DNA of 64,000 nucleotides, taken from the NCBI RefSeq assembly GCF_007096885.1, contig NZ_VJNO01000014.1, positions 104,630-168,629 of the forward strand, given 5' to 3'. Shown here piece after piece: positions 17,470 through 26,074 of this stretch. The translations under genes and the position numbers were made by a program. This DNA is from Streptomyces sp. 130. GTDB lineage: Bacteria; Actinomycetota; Actinomycetes; Streptomycetales; Streptomycetaceae. Numbering within the stretch: the first letter of the stretch is position 1; every line of letters begins with the position of its first letter. Under the pieces are notes generated by a model. It had not been told where the DNA came from and did no database searches. It saw only the letters and a program-made list of their open reading frames with translations.

Positions 17470-18351
17470 TCAGCGGGTGAGGGTGTACCAGTGCGGGTCG
17501 TCCACCTCGCCGTAGTCGTGGTTCAGCTTCGGGTGCTCCGGCGTACCGCTGATCCGCCAGTCGAACGAGCAGTCCGTGACCTCGGTCAGCACGAGCTGGT
17601 CCCAGGCGGTGGGGCCGTCGGGCTCCGACGACCAGGTGCCCACGCCCGTGCAGTCGGACCGGAGGCCCTCCGCGCGGGCCGTTCCGTCGGCGGACAGCCG
17701 CAGGGTGCCACCGTGCCCGTCCGACCAGGTGCCCACCAGCCGGGCCGCGTCGGCCTTCGGCGGGCGGTACTCGGTGACCGCCCCGGTCGCGTACGCGGCA
17801 CCGCCGATGGCGGCCACCGCCACCGCCGCCAGCGCCCCGTAACCGAGGACGCGCAGGAGCCGCCGCCCACGCAGGGCGGCGTCCCGCGCGAGGAGCGCGG
17901 CCCCGGTCAGCAGCGCCGCACCGGTCAGCCAGAGCAGGACCGACGCACCGGCTCCCGGCCGCCACCACGCACCGACGACCGCCGCGACCGCGCTCATCGC
18001 CGCCACCGCGACGACCGGCACCCACCACCAGGTGTCCGGCCCGGTCGTCCGGGCGCTCACCCAGCGAGCCGCGGACACCGTCGGCAGCGTCAGCAGGAGA
18101 GTCACCAGCACTGCGAAGGGGCCTCCGAAACACAGCAGCAGCGGCAGCACGAGCAGCGCCCTCGCGGGGCCGTCCGGCGGCGTGGGCGCGTCCATGGCCA
18201 ACTCCGCGAACCCGTACACCTCGAAGGCGAGCACCGTACCCACGCACACCGCGACCGCCCCGGTCGCGATCGCCCGCCCCGTCCAGACATTCGGCGGCCC
18301 GTCCGCCACCTCGGCCCGTCCGGGTGCGTACCACGCGGTGTTCGTCGACAT
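17470..18351 (-). CDS. Integral membrane protein with soluble C-terminal domain, 293 aa
   Basis: Several hydrophobic helices occupy residues about 25-200. A hydrophilic 90-residue C-terminal domain follows (RLVGTWSDGHGGTLRLSADG ... HWYTLTR) that resembles a small beta-barrel seen in many Streptomyces membrane proteins. GGAGGGG ahead of ATG 18351 decides the start over one six codons upstream. It ends three bases from the convergent monooxygenase gene. Function unknown. Confidence 0.8.
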   Translation of the reverse strand: MSTNTAWYAPGRAEVADGPPNVWTGRAIATGAVAVCVGTVLAFEVYGFAELAMDAPTPPDGPARALLVLPLLLCFGGPFAVLVTLLLTLPTVSAARWVSARTTGPDTWWWVPVVAVAAMSAVAAVVGAWWRPGAGASVLLWLTGAALLTGAALLARDAALRGRRLLRVLGYGALAAVAVAAIGGAAYATGAVTEYRPPKADAARLVGTWSDGHGGTLRLSADGTARAEGLRSDCTGVGTWSSEPDGPTAWDQLVLTEVTDCSFDWRISGTPEHPKLNHDYGEVDDPHWYTLTR

Positions 18352-18380
18352 CAGAGCCCCCTCCCGCACTCATTCTGGCC

Positions 18381-19700
18381 CTACACCGCCGGCGCCGCCC
18401 CCTCGGGGCCCCGCACGCGCCGGATCACCAGGACCATCAGCGCCGCCACCGCGCACAGCGCCCCCGCCGCGTACCAGACGACGTCGTACGTGCCGAAGTA
18501 GTCGCGCGCCACCCCGCCGAGGAAGGCGACCAGCGCGGCGCCCACCTGGTGCGAGGCGAGGACCCAGCCGAAGACGATCGCGCTGTCCTCCCCGTACTGC
18601 TCCCGGCACAGGGCCAGGGTCGGCGGGACGGTGGCGACCCAGTCCAGGCCGTAGAAGACGATGAAGAAGACCATCGGCGGCTCCACGGTGGCCTGCATCA
18701 GGAGCGGCAGGAACAGCAGCGAGACGCCGCGCAGCGCGTAGTACACCGCGAGCAGCCGGCGCGCGTCGAAGCGGTCGGTGAGCCAGCCGGAGAAGACCGT
18801 GCCGATGATGTCGAAGATCCCGATGACCGCGAGGAGCGACGCGGCGGTCGTGATCGGCATGTGGTGGTCGTGCGCCGAGGGCACGAAGTGCGTACGGATC
18901 AGGCCGTTGGTGGAAGCGCCGCAGATCGCGAAGGACCCGGCCAGCAGCCAGAACGGCCCCGTGCGCGCCGCGTCGAACAGCACCCGGACGGCCCGGCCCG
19001 CCGCCCCGCGCGCGGGCTCCGGCTTCTCGGTGTACTCCCCGCCGTACGGGGCGAGGCCCACGTCGGCCGGGTGGTCGCGCATCAGCAGCCACACGAACGG
19101 GACGACGACCAGGGCCGCGAGCGCCACGGTCACCGACGCGGGACGCCAGCCGTGCTCGTCCACGATCCACGCGCAGAGCGGCAGGAAGACCAGCTGCCCG
19201 GAGGCCCCGGCGGCGGTGAGGATTCCGGTGACCAGGCCGCGCCGGGCGGTGAACCAGCGGTTGGTCACGGTCGCGGAGAAGGCCAGCGCCATCGATCCGG
19301 TGCCGAGGCCGACCAGGACGCCCCAGTAGAGCATCAGCTGCCAGGCGGCCGTCATCCACACACTGGCCAGCGCCCCGGCCGCGACCGCGCTCAGCGCCAC
19401 GGCCACCACCCGGCGGATGCCGAACCGGTCCATCAGCGCGGCGGCGAACGGCGCGGTGAGCCCGTAGAGCGCCATGTCGATGGAGACGGCCAGCCCGATC
19501 TGCCCGCGCGACCAGCCGAAGTCGTCCTGGAGCGGGTCGAAGAGCAGACCGGGCAGGGAGTTGAAGGCGGCCCCGCCGATGATCGTCACGAAGGTGACGG
19601 CGGCGACGATCCACGCACGGTGGATACGCCACCGGCGCGGCCCGCCGGGGGCGTTCGGCTGCGGGGCGACGGGGACGGCGCTCTCTGTTGTCGGATTCAC
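18381..19700 (-). CDS. MFS transporter, oxalate/monocarboxylate-like, about 439 aa
   Basis: It has twelve predicted helices. The N-terminal half contains PLQDDFGWSRGQIGLAVSI and ALMDRFGIRRVV (the loop 2-3 MFS motif). The protein resembles the monocarboxylate/oxalate-formate branch of MFS transporters. A central cytoplasmic loop around HPADVGLAPYGGEYTEKPEP is typical. The exact start is uncertain (GTG at 19700 or 19724). It lies 29 bases from the membrane-protein gene, with which it may be co-transcribed. Confidence 0.88.
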   Translation of the reverse strand: MNPTTESAVPVAPQPNAPGGPRRWRIHRAWIVAAVTFVTIIGGAAFNSLPGLLFDPLQDDFGWSRGQIGLAVSIDMALYGLTAPFAAALMDRFGIRRVVAVALSAVAAGALASVWMTAAWQLMLYWGVLVGLGTGSMALAFSATVTNRWFTARRGLVTGILTAAGASGQLVFLPLCAWIVDEHGWRPASVTVALAALVVVPFVWLLMRDHPADVGLAPYGGEYTEKPEPARGAAGRAVRVLFDAARTGPFWLLAGSFAICGASTNGLIRTHFVPSAHDHHMPITTAASLLAVIGIFDIIGTVFSGWLTDRFDARRLLAVYYALRGVSLLFLPLLMQATVEPPMVFFIVFYGLDWVATVPPTLALCREQYGEDSAIVFGWVLASHQVGAALVAFLGGVARDYFGTYDVVWYAAGALCAVAALMVLVIRRVRGPEGAAPAV

Positions 19701-19797
19701 CCGCCCAGCATCCGGGCGCGGCACCGCCCCTCACGAGTGGCCCGAGGGACATGCTTCGCAAGAATCGGGCCACCACCCGGCCGGCCCCCGCCCCGCG

Positions 19798-21099
19798 TCA
19801 GCCGATCCGTTCCAGGCGGCGGATCGGGCGGGCCGCGAGGAGGACGCCGACCGCCAGGACGTTGACCACCGCACCCGCGAACAGCACCTCCGGGGCCCCG
19901 AGTTCGTCCGCGAGCGGGCCCGCCAGCGCCCGGCCCGCCGCCACCATGAGCAGCGACCCCGCGACGTCGTAGGCGTGCAGCCGGTTCAGCGATTCGGGCG
20001 GCACGTGGGTCTGGACCGTCGTCGACCACATCACCAGCCAGAACGCGGAGGCCGCGCCGGCCACGAACTGCCCCGCGCCCAGGGCCGGGACGGAGAGGCC
20101 GAGGCCCAGCACCACGAGGTTCGCGCAGACGCCGGTGAGCGCGACGGCGCCCGCGGCGAGGGGGCGGCGGGGGCGCAGGCGCAGGGCGAGCAGGCCGCCG
20201 ACGACGCTGCCCGCGCCGTTCACCGCCATCATCGCGCCGTACGTGCCCGAGCCGTGCGCCTCGGTGACGCGGACGGCGGTGAGCGGGAGCATCGGGCCGA
20301 GCACGGCGAAGCCGTACACCGTCCAGACGGCGATGACCCCCCAGAGCCAGCTGCGCGCGGTGAACTCGCGCCAGCCGTCCACGAGTTCGGCGAGGAACGA
20401 GCCGCGCGGCGCCTCGTCCGAGGGGGCCGGGGCCAGCCGGAGCAGGAAGAGACACGCCCCGGAGACCAGGAAGGTGGAGGCGTTGGCCGCGTAGACCGCG
20501 CCGGCGCTCGCCAGGCCGACCAGGACGCCCGCGAAGGCGGGGCCCGCCATGGTCATCAGCGCCTCGGAGACGCGCAGCACGGCGTTGGCGCGCTGCACGT
20601 CCGGGGCGACGCGCGGCACGGTGGAGGCGACGCCCGGCTGGAACAGGGCCGCGCCGACACCGGCCACCGAGCTCAGCGCGTACACCGCCCACAGCGGCGG
20701 GTTGCCGGTCGCGAAGGACACGGCGAGCACCGAGGCGCCGACCAGGCGCAGCGCGTCGGCGATGATCATCATGCGGCGCGGGGTGAACCGGTCCGCGAGG
20801 ACCCCGCCGAAGAGGACGAACACGGCGAGCGGGCCCATCCAGCAGGCCAGCGCGTAACCGACCGAGGAGGCCGGCCGGCCGGCGCCGAGGAGCCCCGCGG
20901 TGAGGGCGACGGGGATCATGCCGTCGCCGAAGACGGCGGCGGTGCGGGCGACGAAGAACAGCCTGAAGTTGCGGTTCCAGAGCTGCCCGCCGGGCTCCTC
21001 GGACAACGGCGGCAGGGGCGGAAGAGGGGACGGGCCACCGAGGGCGGCCTGGGGGTCCGCGGCGGGAATGCGCACGGGGTCTGCTGACTTTTCCTTCAC
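19798..21099 (-). CDS. MFS efflux transporter (DHA3/enterobactin-exporter-like), about 433 aa
   Basis: LWNRNFRLFFVARTAAVFGD near the N-terminus, FGGVLADRFTPRRMMIIADA in loop 2-3, and APDVQRANAVLRVSEALMTM are signatures of the DHA3 family of MFS exporters. About twelve hydrophobic helices fill the protein. It diverges from the GlxA-type regulator gene across an 80-base spacer that contains a GntR-type palindrome. That regulator is a plausible controller. GTG at 21099 gives a short hydrophilic leader; an internal start is possible. Confidence 0.88.
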   Translation of the reverse strand: MKEKSADPVRIPAADPQAALGGPSPLPPLPPLSEEPGGQLWNRNFRLFFVARTAAVFGDGMIPVALTAGLLGAGRPASSVGYALACWMGPLAVFVLFGGVLADRFTPRRMMIIADALRLVGASVLAVSFATGNPPLWAVYALSSVAGVGAALFQPGVASTVPRVAPDVQRANAVLRVSEALMTMAGPAFAGVLVGLASAGAVYAANASTFLVSGACLFLLRLAPAPSDEAPRGSFLAELVDGWREFTARSWLWGVIAVWTVYGFAVLGPMLPLTAVRVTEAHGSGTYGAMMAVNGAGSVVGGLLALRLRPRRPLAAGAVALTGVCANLVVLGLGLSVPALGAGQFVAGAASAFWLVMWSTTVQTHVPPESLNRLHAYDVAGSLLMVAAGRALAGPLADELGAPEVLFAGAVVNVLAVGVLLAARPIRRLERIG

Positions 21100-21121
21100 A
21101 CCGGGAACATGTATCAGCTTA

Positions 21122-21133
21122 TGGTCTATACCA
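21122..21133. promoter_or_regulatory. GntR/HutC-type (DasR-like) operator candidate
   Basis: TGGTCTATACCA matches the HutC-subfamily pattern GTnTAnAC with TGGT/ACCA arms, and differs at one position from the core TGGTCTAGACCA of DasR sites. It sits midway between the divergent MFS and GlxA-type regulator genes. Confidence 0.45.
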
Positions 21134-21178
21134 GCTAGGGGCTTTGCGCCGGCCCCGGCCGGCCGAAGGGAGTCCGCT

Positions 21179-22171
21179 GTGCCGCACCGGGTCGTCGTTC
21201 TCGCCCTCGACGGGCTGCTGCCCTTCGAACTGGGCATTCCCCAGCGGATTTTCGGGCGCTCGCTCGGTTCCGAGCCGCTGAACCGGGGCCGGAAGCTGTA
21301 CGAGGTCGTGACCTGCTCGGCCCGGCCGCCCGGCCCCGTGCGCACCGACGCGGACTTCACGATCCTCGTGGAACACGGCCCGGAGGCCCTCGCCACGGCG
21401 GACACGGTCGTCGTCCCGGCCAGTTACGAGCTGGGCCCCGTCTACACCGAAGGGCGGCTGACCGACGAGCTGGCCGCCGCGTTCGCGTACGTGCGGCCGG
21501 GCACCCGCATGGTCTCCATCTGCACCGGCGGCTACGTCCTGGCCGCCGCCGGCTACCTCGACGGGCGCCCCGCCACCACGCACTGGGCCTCCGCCGACCA
21601 CTTCCAGCGGCTCTTCCCCGCCGTGCGGGTCGACCCGGACGTCCTGTTCATCGACGACGGCGACGTGCTGACCTCCGCCGGGGTCGCCGCCGGGATCGAC
21701 CTCTGCCTGCACATGGTGCGGCGCGACCACGGGACCGCCGTCGCCAACGACGTCGCCCGGCGCACGGTCGTGCCGCCGCACCGGGACGGGGGCCAGGCGC
21801 AGTACATCCAGCGGCCGGTGCCGGACACCCAGTTCGCCACGACGACGACCGCGCGGGCCTGGGCGCTGGCCCGGCTGGAGCGGCCGATCCTGCTGCGGGA
21901 CATGGCCCAGCAGGAGTCGATGAGCGTACGGACGTTCACCCGGCGGTTCCGCGAGGAGGTCGGCGTCAGCCCCGTGCAGTGGCTCACCCAGCAGCGCGTG
22001 GAGCTGGCGCGCCGGCTCCTGGAGTCCACGGACCTGTCCATCGACCAGGTCGCCCGGGACGCCGGCTTCGGCACCTCCACGTCACTGCGGCAGCACCTCC
22101 AGGCGGCGCTGGGCGTCTCACCGACGGTCTACCGCCGCACCTTCCGCTCGACGGCGGGCAGGAGTGCCTAG
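21179..22171 (+). CDS. GlxA-family AraC-type transcriptional regulator, 330 aa
   Basis: The N-terminal 190 residues are a DJ-1/PfpI-like domain with the family signature SICTGGYVLAAAGYLDGR followed by ATTHW; it acts as a ligand sensor. The C-terminal 110 residues carry two AraC helix-turn-helix motifs (LLRDMAQQESMSVRTFTRRF and LSIDQVARDAGFGTSTSLRQ). GAAGGGAG lies six bases before GTG 21179 and fixes the start. Divergent from an MFS exporter. The last four bases overlap the convergent HATPase gene. Confidence 0.92.
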   Translation: MPHRVVVLALDGLLPFELGIPQRIFGRSLGSEPLNRGRKLYEVVTCSARPPGPVRTDADFTILVEHGPEALATADTVVVPASYELGPVYTEGRLTDELAAAFAYVRPGTRMVSICTGGYVLAAAGYLDGRPATTHWASADHFQRLFPAVRVDPDVLFIDDGDVLTSAGVAAGIDLCLHMVRRDHGTAVANDVARRTVVPPHRDGGQAQYIQRPVPDTQFATTTTARAWALARLERPILLRDMAQQESMSVRTFTRRFREEVGVSPVQWLTQQRVELARRLLESTDLSIDQVARDAGFGTSTSLRQHLQAALGVSPTVYRRTFRSTAGRSA

Positions 22172-22635
22172 GGGACCGCGGGCTCGGCGCCGTGGGCGCC
22201 CGGCTGGAGCCGGCCCTGGATCAGCGGGACGCTGCGGTCCACCTCGCACCAGATCCGCTTGCCCGCGCCCTCCGGCTGCCAGCCCCAGCGGTCGGCGAGG
22301 CCGTCGACCAGCTCCAGGCCCCGGCCGCCGGTGTCCTCACCCCGTGCGTGCCGCTGCTGCGGCGGGCGGCAGCTGGCGTCGGCCACCTCGACGCGCACGG
22401 TCCCGGCGGCACCCGGGGTGCCCGAAGGGCCGAAGAGCATGCGCAGCACGGCCGGACAGCCGGTGTGCACGACCGCGTTGGTGACCAGCTCCGAGATGAG
22501 CAGGACCAGGGTCTCGGCCAGCGGCTCGTCCTCTGCGACGCCGGAGCCGGCGAGCCGTGAGCGCGCCCATCTGCGGGCCCGTCCGACCTCCGCGGGGTCG
22601 GGCCCGACCTCCAACTGAACCTGAAGCACCTGCAC
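22168..22635 (-). CDS. HATPase-type anti-sigma regulatory (RsbW/SpoIIAB-like) protein, 155 aa
   Basis: This is a single HATPase_c domain. The N-box is ELVTNAVVHT (around residues 49-58), and the G2 box is GRGLELVDGLADRWG. Proteins of this size in Streptomyces act as serine-kinase anti-sigma factors or their relatives, often paired with STAS antagonists; a STAS gene lies 1 kb away. The domain starts almost at residue 1, so GTG 22635 is reasonable. It overlaps the convergent regulator gene by four bases. Confidence 0.88.
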   Translation of the reverse strand: MQVLQVQLEVGPDPAEVGRARRWARSRLAGSGVAEDEPLAETLVLLISELVTNAVVHTGCPAVLRMLFGPSGTPGAAGTVRVEVADASCRPPQQRHARGEDTGGRGLELVDGLADRWGWQPEGAGKRIWCEVDRSVPLIQGRLQPGAHGAEPAVP

Positions 22636-23029
22636 CGCTCACACCATCCGAACCGGCGGACACATCGCCTCGCGCCTCCACAGGGTCACGGAACGTGATT
22701 CCCTTGCACGACAGCATGGTTGACGTACAGTCACCGCAACAAGCGCTTCGGGCATATTCCAGCGCGAAGGAGTACGCGTGGTGCATACTGTGCGACGCAC
22801 ATTGCGGGGAGTCGAACAGCACCGCGCCCGGACCCGACGCGCCGCACCGGCCGCGTCCGGACCGACAGGTTCCAGAACCACTCGCATCCCACGGAGGGTA
22901 CCCGAGGCGGGCGCCGACTCCACGCCGTGACGATTGACGCGGAACACCCGAGCCGGTATCGGTGACCGGCGGTCGCGCTGCGTCACGCCCAGGGGCGCGG
23001 TGCCCCGACCGGGCGCCCCGGGCCGCGGC
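22636..23029. other. Spacer of about 400 bases; possible 49-codon gene only
   Basis: No established gene is seen. GAAGGAG at 22766-22772 stands eight bases before GTG 22781, which opens a 49-codon Arg-rich frame to 22930 on the plus strand. The composition looks like translated noise, so I do not annotate it as a gene. The promoter of the HATPase gene should also lie here. Confidence 0.4.
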
Positions 23030-23551
23030 CTAGTCCGGTTCGATCACGGTGACGTAGGCCGCCAGCGCGGCGACCACGTCCTCCTCGACGACGCCGCCGT
23101 CCCGGTCCGTGTCCAGGCTCTGGGCGGCGAGGGCCGCCGCGTCCGGGCCGGCGCCGAGGACCTTCAGGGCCCGCTCCACGGCCGGCACCGGGGTCCTGCC
23201 GTCGCCGGACGGCCCCGCCGCCACCGCGAGCGCCGCGCGCAGGAACGGGCGGGCGATCTCCCCGAACCGCTCCGGGTTGTCGCGCAGCCGCTTCACCGCG
23301 CCGCCCGTGAACTCCTCCCGGGTGACGCGCTGGTCCCCGTCCACATCGGCGATGCCCGCCATGCCCTGCCAGAACGCCTCGGCGCCGTTGTAGAGCGCCT
23401 GGCCCTTGTCGCAGCGGGCCGTCGTACCGAACTCGGTGAGCAGACGGGCCGCGGCGGCGTTGAAATCCGCGCGATCGATGTATCCGTTGCCGTCCTGGTC
23501 GAAGGCGGCGAAGCGGAAGGCGATCTTGCGCTCATACTCTGCGCTGTCCAT
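23030..23551 (-). CDS. EF-hand calcium-binding protein (calerythrin-like), 173 aa
   Basis: Three canonical 12-residue EF loops are visible: DQDGNGYIDRADF (near residue 18), DVDGDQRVTREEF (near 68) and DTDRDGGVVEEDV (near 147). A fourth site around GPSGDGRTPVPAVE is degenerate. This 4-EF layout with one lost loop is the sarcoplasmic-calcium-binding/calerythrin arrangement found in Streptomyces. The protein is cytoplasmic, with no signal peptide. It is a monocistronic minus-strand gene next to the STAS gene. Confidence 0.93.
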   Translation of the reverse strand: MDSAEYERKIAFRFAAFDQDGNGYIDRADFNAAAARLLTEFGTTARCDKGQALYNGAEAFWQGMAGIADVDGDQRVTREEFTGGAVKRLRDNPERFGEIARPFLRAALAVAAGPSGDGRTPVPAVERALKVLGAGPDAAALAAQSLDTDRDGGVVEEDVVAALAAYVTVIEPD

Positions 23552-23644
23552 GCGGGGAGCGTACGACGCCTTCAGGCGTCACGTGTCACTTACGCGGCTC
23601 AGCCCTGTGACGGCTCCGTAAGCGCCGGTGCGGCGGCGACGGTT

Positions 23645-24019
23645 TCAGGCCGTCAGCGGCTCGGCTTCCTCGTCCACGGCCGCGTCCCGGTCCGGGTAGA
23701 CCTCGAACAAGCGGCGCACGCCGAGGGCGGCGAGCACGCGGTTGACGTGGGAGCCCTCCTCCGCGCCCCGGGCGGGCAGGATCAGCCGCAGGCGGCCCCC
23801 GCAGGACCGCATCAGGCGGCGCAGGGCGATGAGCACCCCGACGCCGCTGGAATCGCAGAACCGGACGCCGGACAGGTCCAGCACCACGTCGTGGCGGCCC
23901 ATGGCCACCACCTCGTGGACGGACTGGCGGACGGTGGCCGAAGTGAGCAGGTCCAGTTCGCCGCCGATGCGCAGCACGGTCCACCCGCCCCGCTCGGTCT
24001 CCGAGACTTTCAGGGTCAC
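23645..24019 (-). CDS. STAS-domain anti-sigma factor antagonist, 124 aa
   Basis: LRIGGELDLLTSATVRQSV and VVLDLSGVRFCDSSGVGVLI are the conserved SpoIIAA/BldG-like strands. The DSSG motif contains the Ser that is phosphorylated in this family. The C-terminal extension is Glu/Asp-rich. GTG 24019 with GAGAGG upstream is chosen; the frame continues far upstream only as an accident of GC content. It is divergent from the sigma-factor gene across about 240 bases, which suggests a partner-switching role. Confidence 0.9.
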   Translation of the reverse strand: MTLKVSETERGGWTVLRIGGELDLLTSATVRQSVHEVVAMGRHDVVLDLSGVRFCDSSGVGVLIALRRLMRSCGGRLRLILPARGAEEGSHVNRVLAALGVRRLFEVYPDRDAAVDEEAEPLTA

Positions 24020-24257
24020 GCGACTGGGCCTCTCGTTCCGGGGATTTCCGGGGCAGCCCGATGATCCGGAAGTTTGCGTTCCTCCCAGGGCGGCTGCCCC
24101 CGCACGTCCCTCGCGAAACACCCGTCTCGCAAAGAGGGCGCGTTCCCGGGACGTTCTTGTCGTAAAGGGGCGTGCGTCCCGGGAGGCGGGGACTACATTC
24201 GGACAGGACGAGTGGTACAGCGACGCACAGGTCCGACGGCAGAGGGCTGGGGGGCAG

Positions 24258-24836
24258 ATGGCCGAAAAAGCACCACCCCGCTGGGACCGCAGGATGCAGC
24301 AGCGGCTGTCGCGCGGCGAGGCCGCCGCTCTCGGCGAGATGTACGACCGGTTCGCCGCCCTCGTGCACAGCCAGGCCAACCGGATGCTGGACGACGAGGA
24401 CGCCGCCGGGGTGGTCACCCGCGAGGTCTTCGGCTACGTCTGGGAGAACCCGGACATGTACGACCCGAAGCAGGGCTCCATGCGGGCCTGGCTGGCCTTC
24501 CTCACGCACCGCGCGTCCGTGCGCCGGCTGCGCGGCGGGGCGGACGGCGTGGACCGCGACGGCCCCGACGATCCGGGCGCCCTGGACGAGCGGGTCCGCC
24601 GGGCCACCGCCGCGGCCCGGGCCGACTACATCGTCGCCTCCATGCCCGCGCCGCTGCGGGCCGCCCTGGAGCTGGCGTACGCGCAGCGCCGCGACTACCG
24701 GCAGGCCGCGGCGGACCTCGGCGTCACGGAGGACGAGGCGCGGCGCCGGCTGCGGCTCGGGCTGCAGCTCCTGTCCACCGCCCGGACCCACCCGGCCGAG
24801 GGCGCCCCGCCGCCCGGATACGGGAGAGCGCTGTGA
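24258..24836 (+). CDS. RNA polymerase sigma factor (sigma-70/ECF-like), 192 aa
   Basis: Region 2 is EMYDRFAALVHSQANRML ... MRAWLAFLTHRASVRRLR and region 4 is MPAPLRAALELAYAQRRDYR ... LGVTEDEARRRLRLGL. The helix-turn-helix in region 4 is intact. ATG 24258 follows GGGGCAG. The next gene overlaps as GTGA and encodes a zinc-finger anti-sigma-type protein, so the pair forms a sigma/anti-sigma operon. Confidence 0.9.
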   Translation: MAEKAPPRWDRRMQQRLSRGEAAALGEMYDRFAALVHSQANRMLDDEDAAGVVTREVFGYVWENPDMYDPKQGSMRAWLAFLTHRASVRRLRGGADGVDRDGPDDPGALDERVRRATAAARADYIVASMPAPLRAALELAYAQRRDYRQAAADLGVTEDEARRRLRLGLQLLSTARTHPAEGAPPPGYGRAL

Positions 24837-26056
24837 GCGGCGACCGGGACGGGGAGGGCCCCGACGAGGGGCGCGGCGCCCGGCGCTTGCCGGGCCCCAG
24901 GGCCGCCGCGGACGACTTCGGCGACCTGGGCCGCCTGGCGCCGGAGGCCGCCCCCGTCCCGGTCCTCCCCCACCGCGTGCTGCAGGCCCTCCTGGGCGCC
25001 TGGGCGCTCGCCGCGTGCTCCGCCGAGGAGACCGAGGCCGTCGGCGCGCACCTCGCCGAGTGCGCGCCCTGTGCCGAGGAGGCGCTGCGGTTGCGGGACG
25101 CGGTCGGGCTGCTGCACACCGACCGGAGTCTGGACCTCGATCCGCTGCTGCGGGCCCGGGTGCTGGAGAGCTGCCTCGCCCGGCGCCCCGCGAAGGTCCC
25201 GGTGCCCGACTGGGCCGCCCCGTACGACGCCGAGACGGCGCGGCTCGACGCGCTGCTGCGGGACATCGGCGCCGCCGAGTGGCACGCCCCGGTGCGGCTT
25301 CAGTGGTTCGAGGACGACCGGCAGGCGGGCCGCCGGACCACCGTCGCCGGGGTGATCGGGCACCTGATGAGCGTGGACGGCCTGGTGGGCGCCGCGCTGG
25401 GGCTCGACGACCCGCTCCCGGACGCCCCGCTCACGCCGGCCGCCCGCACCGAGGCCTACTGGTCGTCCGCCCGGCGCCCGCTCACCCGCGCGGTCCGTGA
25501 GCCGTGGCGCGAGCAGAGCCACACGCTGATCCGGACCGCGTCGTTCGCGCGGAGCGGGGCGGCGGAGCTGTCCGTGCCCTACGGGGACCTCGCGCTGCCG
25601 TTGCGGGACGCGATGCTCGACCGGGCCTTCGAGTGCTGGGTGCACGCCCGGGACATCGCGAAGGCGGTGGACTACCCCTACGAGCCGCCGGCCGCCGGAC
25701 ATCTGCACCGGATGATCGACCTGGCGGTCCGGATGCTGCCGGGGGCGCTGGCGGTACGGCGCCGGGCGGGGCTCGCCGGGCCGGGCGGGCGGCTGGTGTC
25801 GGCCGGGTCCCCGGGGCGTTCGCTGCACCTGGAGATCGAGGGCTCGGGCGGCGGCGACTGGTACATCGCGCTGGACTCCCCCGCCGCCCTCGGGTCCGCC
25901 GAGCACGCGGTGGCGCAGATCGCGCTGGACGGCGTGGAGTTCTGCCGGCTGGTGGCGGGGCACGTGCCGCCCGTGGAGGCGGCGGCCGGGCAGCACGGGG
26001 ACCGCGAGGCGATCCGCGACGTGCTGTTCGCCGCCGCCTCGCTCAGCCGGCTGTAG
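24833..26056 (+). CDS. Zinc-finger anti-sigma factor fused to a maleylpyruvate-isomerase-type domain, 407 aa
   Basis: The N-terminal 100 residues carry a zf-HC2 anti-sigma motif with His73, Cys77 and Cys80 (AHLAECAPCAEE). From about residue 130 the protein resembles the mycothiol-dependent maleylpyruvate isomerase N-terminal metal-binding family (VAGVIGHLMSVDGLVGAAL, later FECWVHARDIAKAVD). The GTGA overlap with the sigma gene implies coupled synthesis. There is no membrane segment. It may be a soluble anti-sigma factor whose C-terminal DinB-like bundle senses a thiol, metal or small molecule; the sensing role is inference. Confidence 0.85.
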   Translation: MSGDRDGEGPDEGRGARRLPGPRAAADDFGDLGRLAPEAAPVPVLPHRVLQALLGAWALAACSAEETEAVGAHLAECAPCAEEALRLRDAVGLLHTDRSLDLDPLLRARVLESCLARRPAKVPVPDWAAPYDAETARLDALLRDIGAAEWHAPVRLQWFEDDRQAGRRTTVAGVIGHLMSVDGLVGAALGLDDPLPDAPLTPAARTEAYWSSARRPLTRAVREPWREQSHTLIRTASFARSGAAELSVPYGDLALPLRDAMLDRAFECWVHARDIAKAVDYPYEPPAAGHLHRMIDLAVRMLPGALAVRRRAGLAGPGGRLVSAGSPGRSLHLEIEGSGGGDWYIALDSPAALGSAEHAVAQIALDGVEFCRLVAGHVPPVEAAAGQHGDREAIRDVLFAAASLSRL

Positions 26057-26074
26057 CCCGGCCCCGTACGGCGC

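Noticed and set aside
22781..22930. A 49-codon gene with a good ribosome site
   Set aside because: The peptide is Arg/Ala/Pro-rich noise with no recognisable pattern; not enough support to call a gene.
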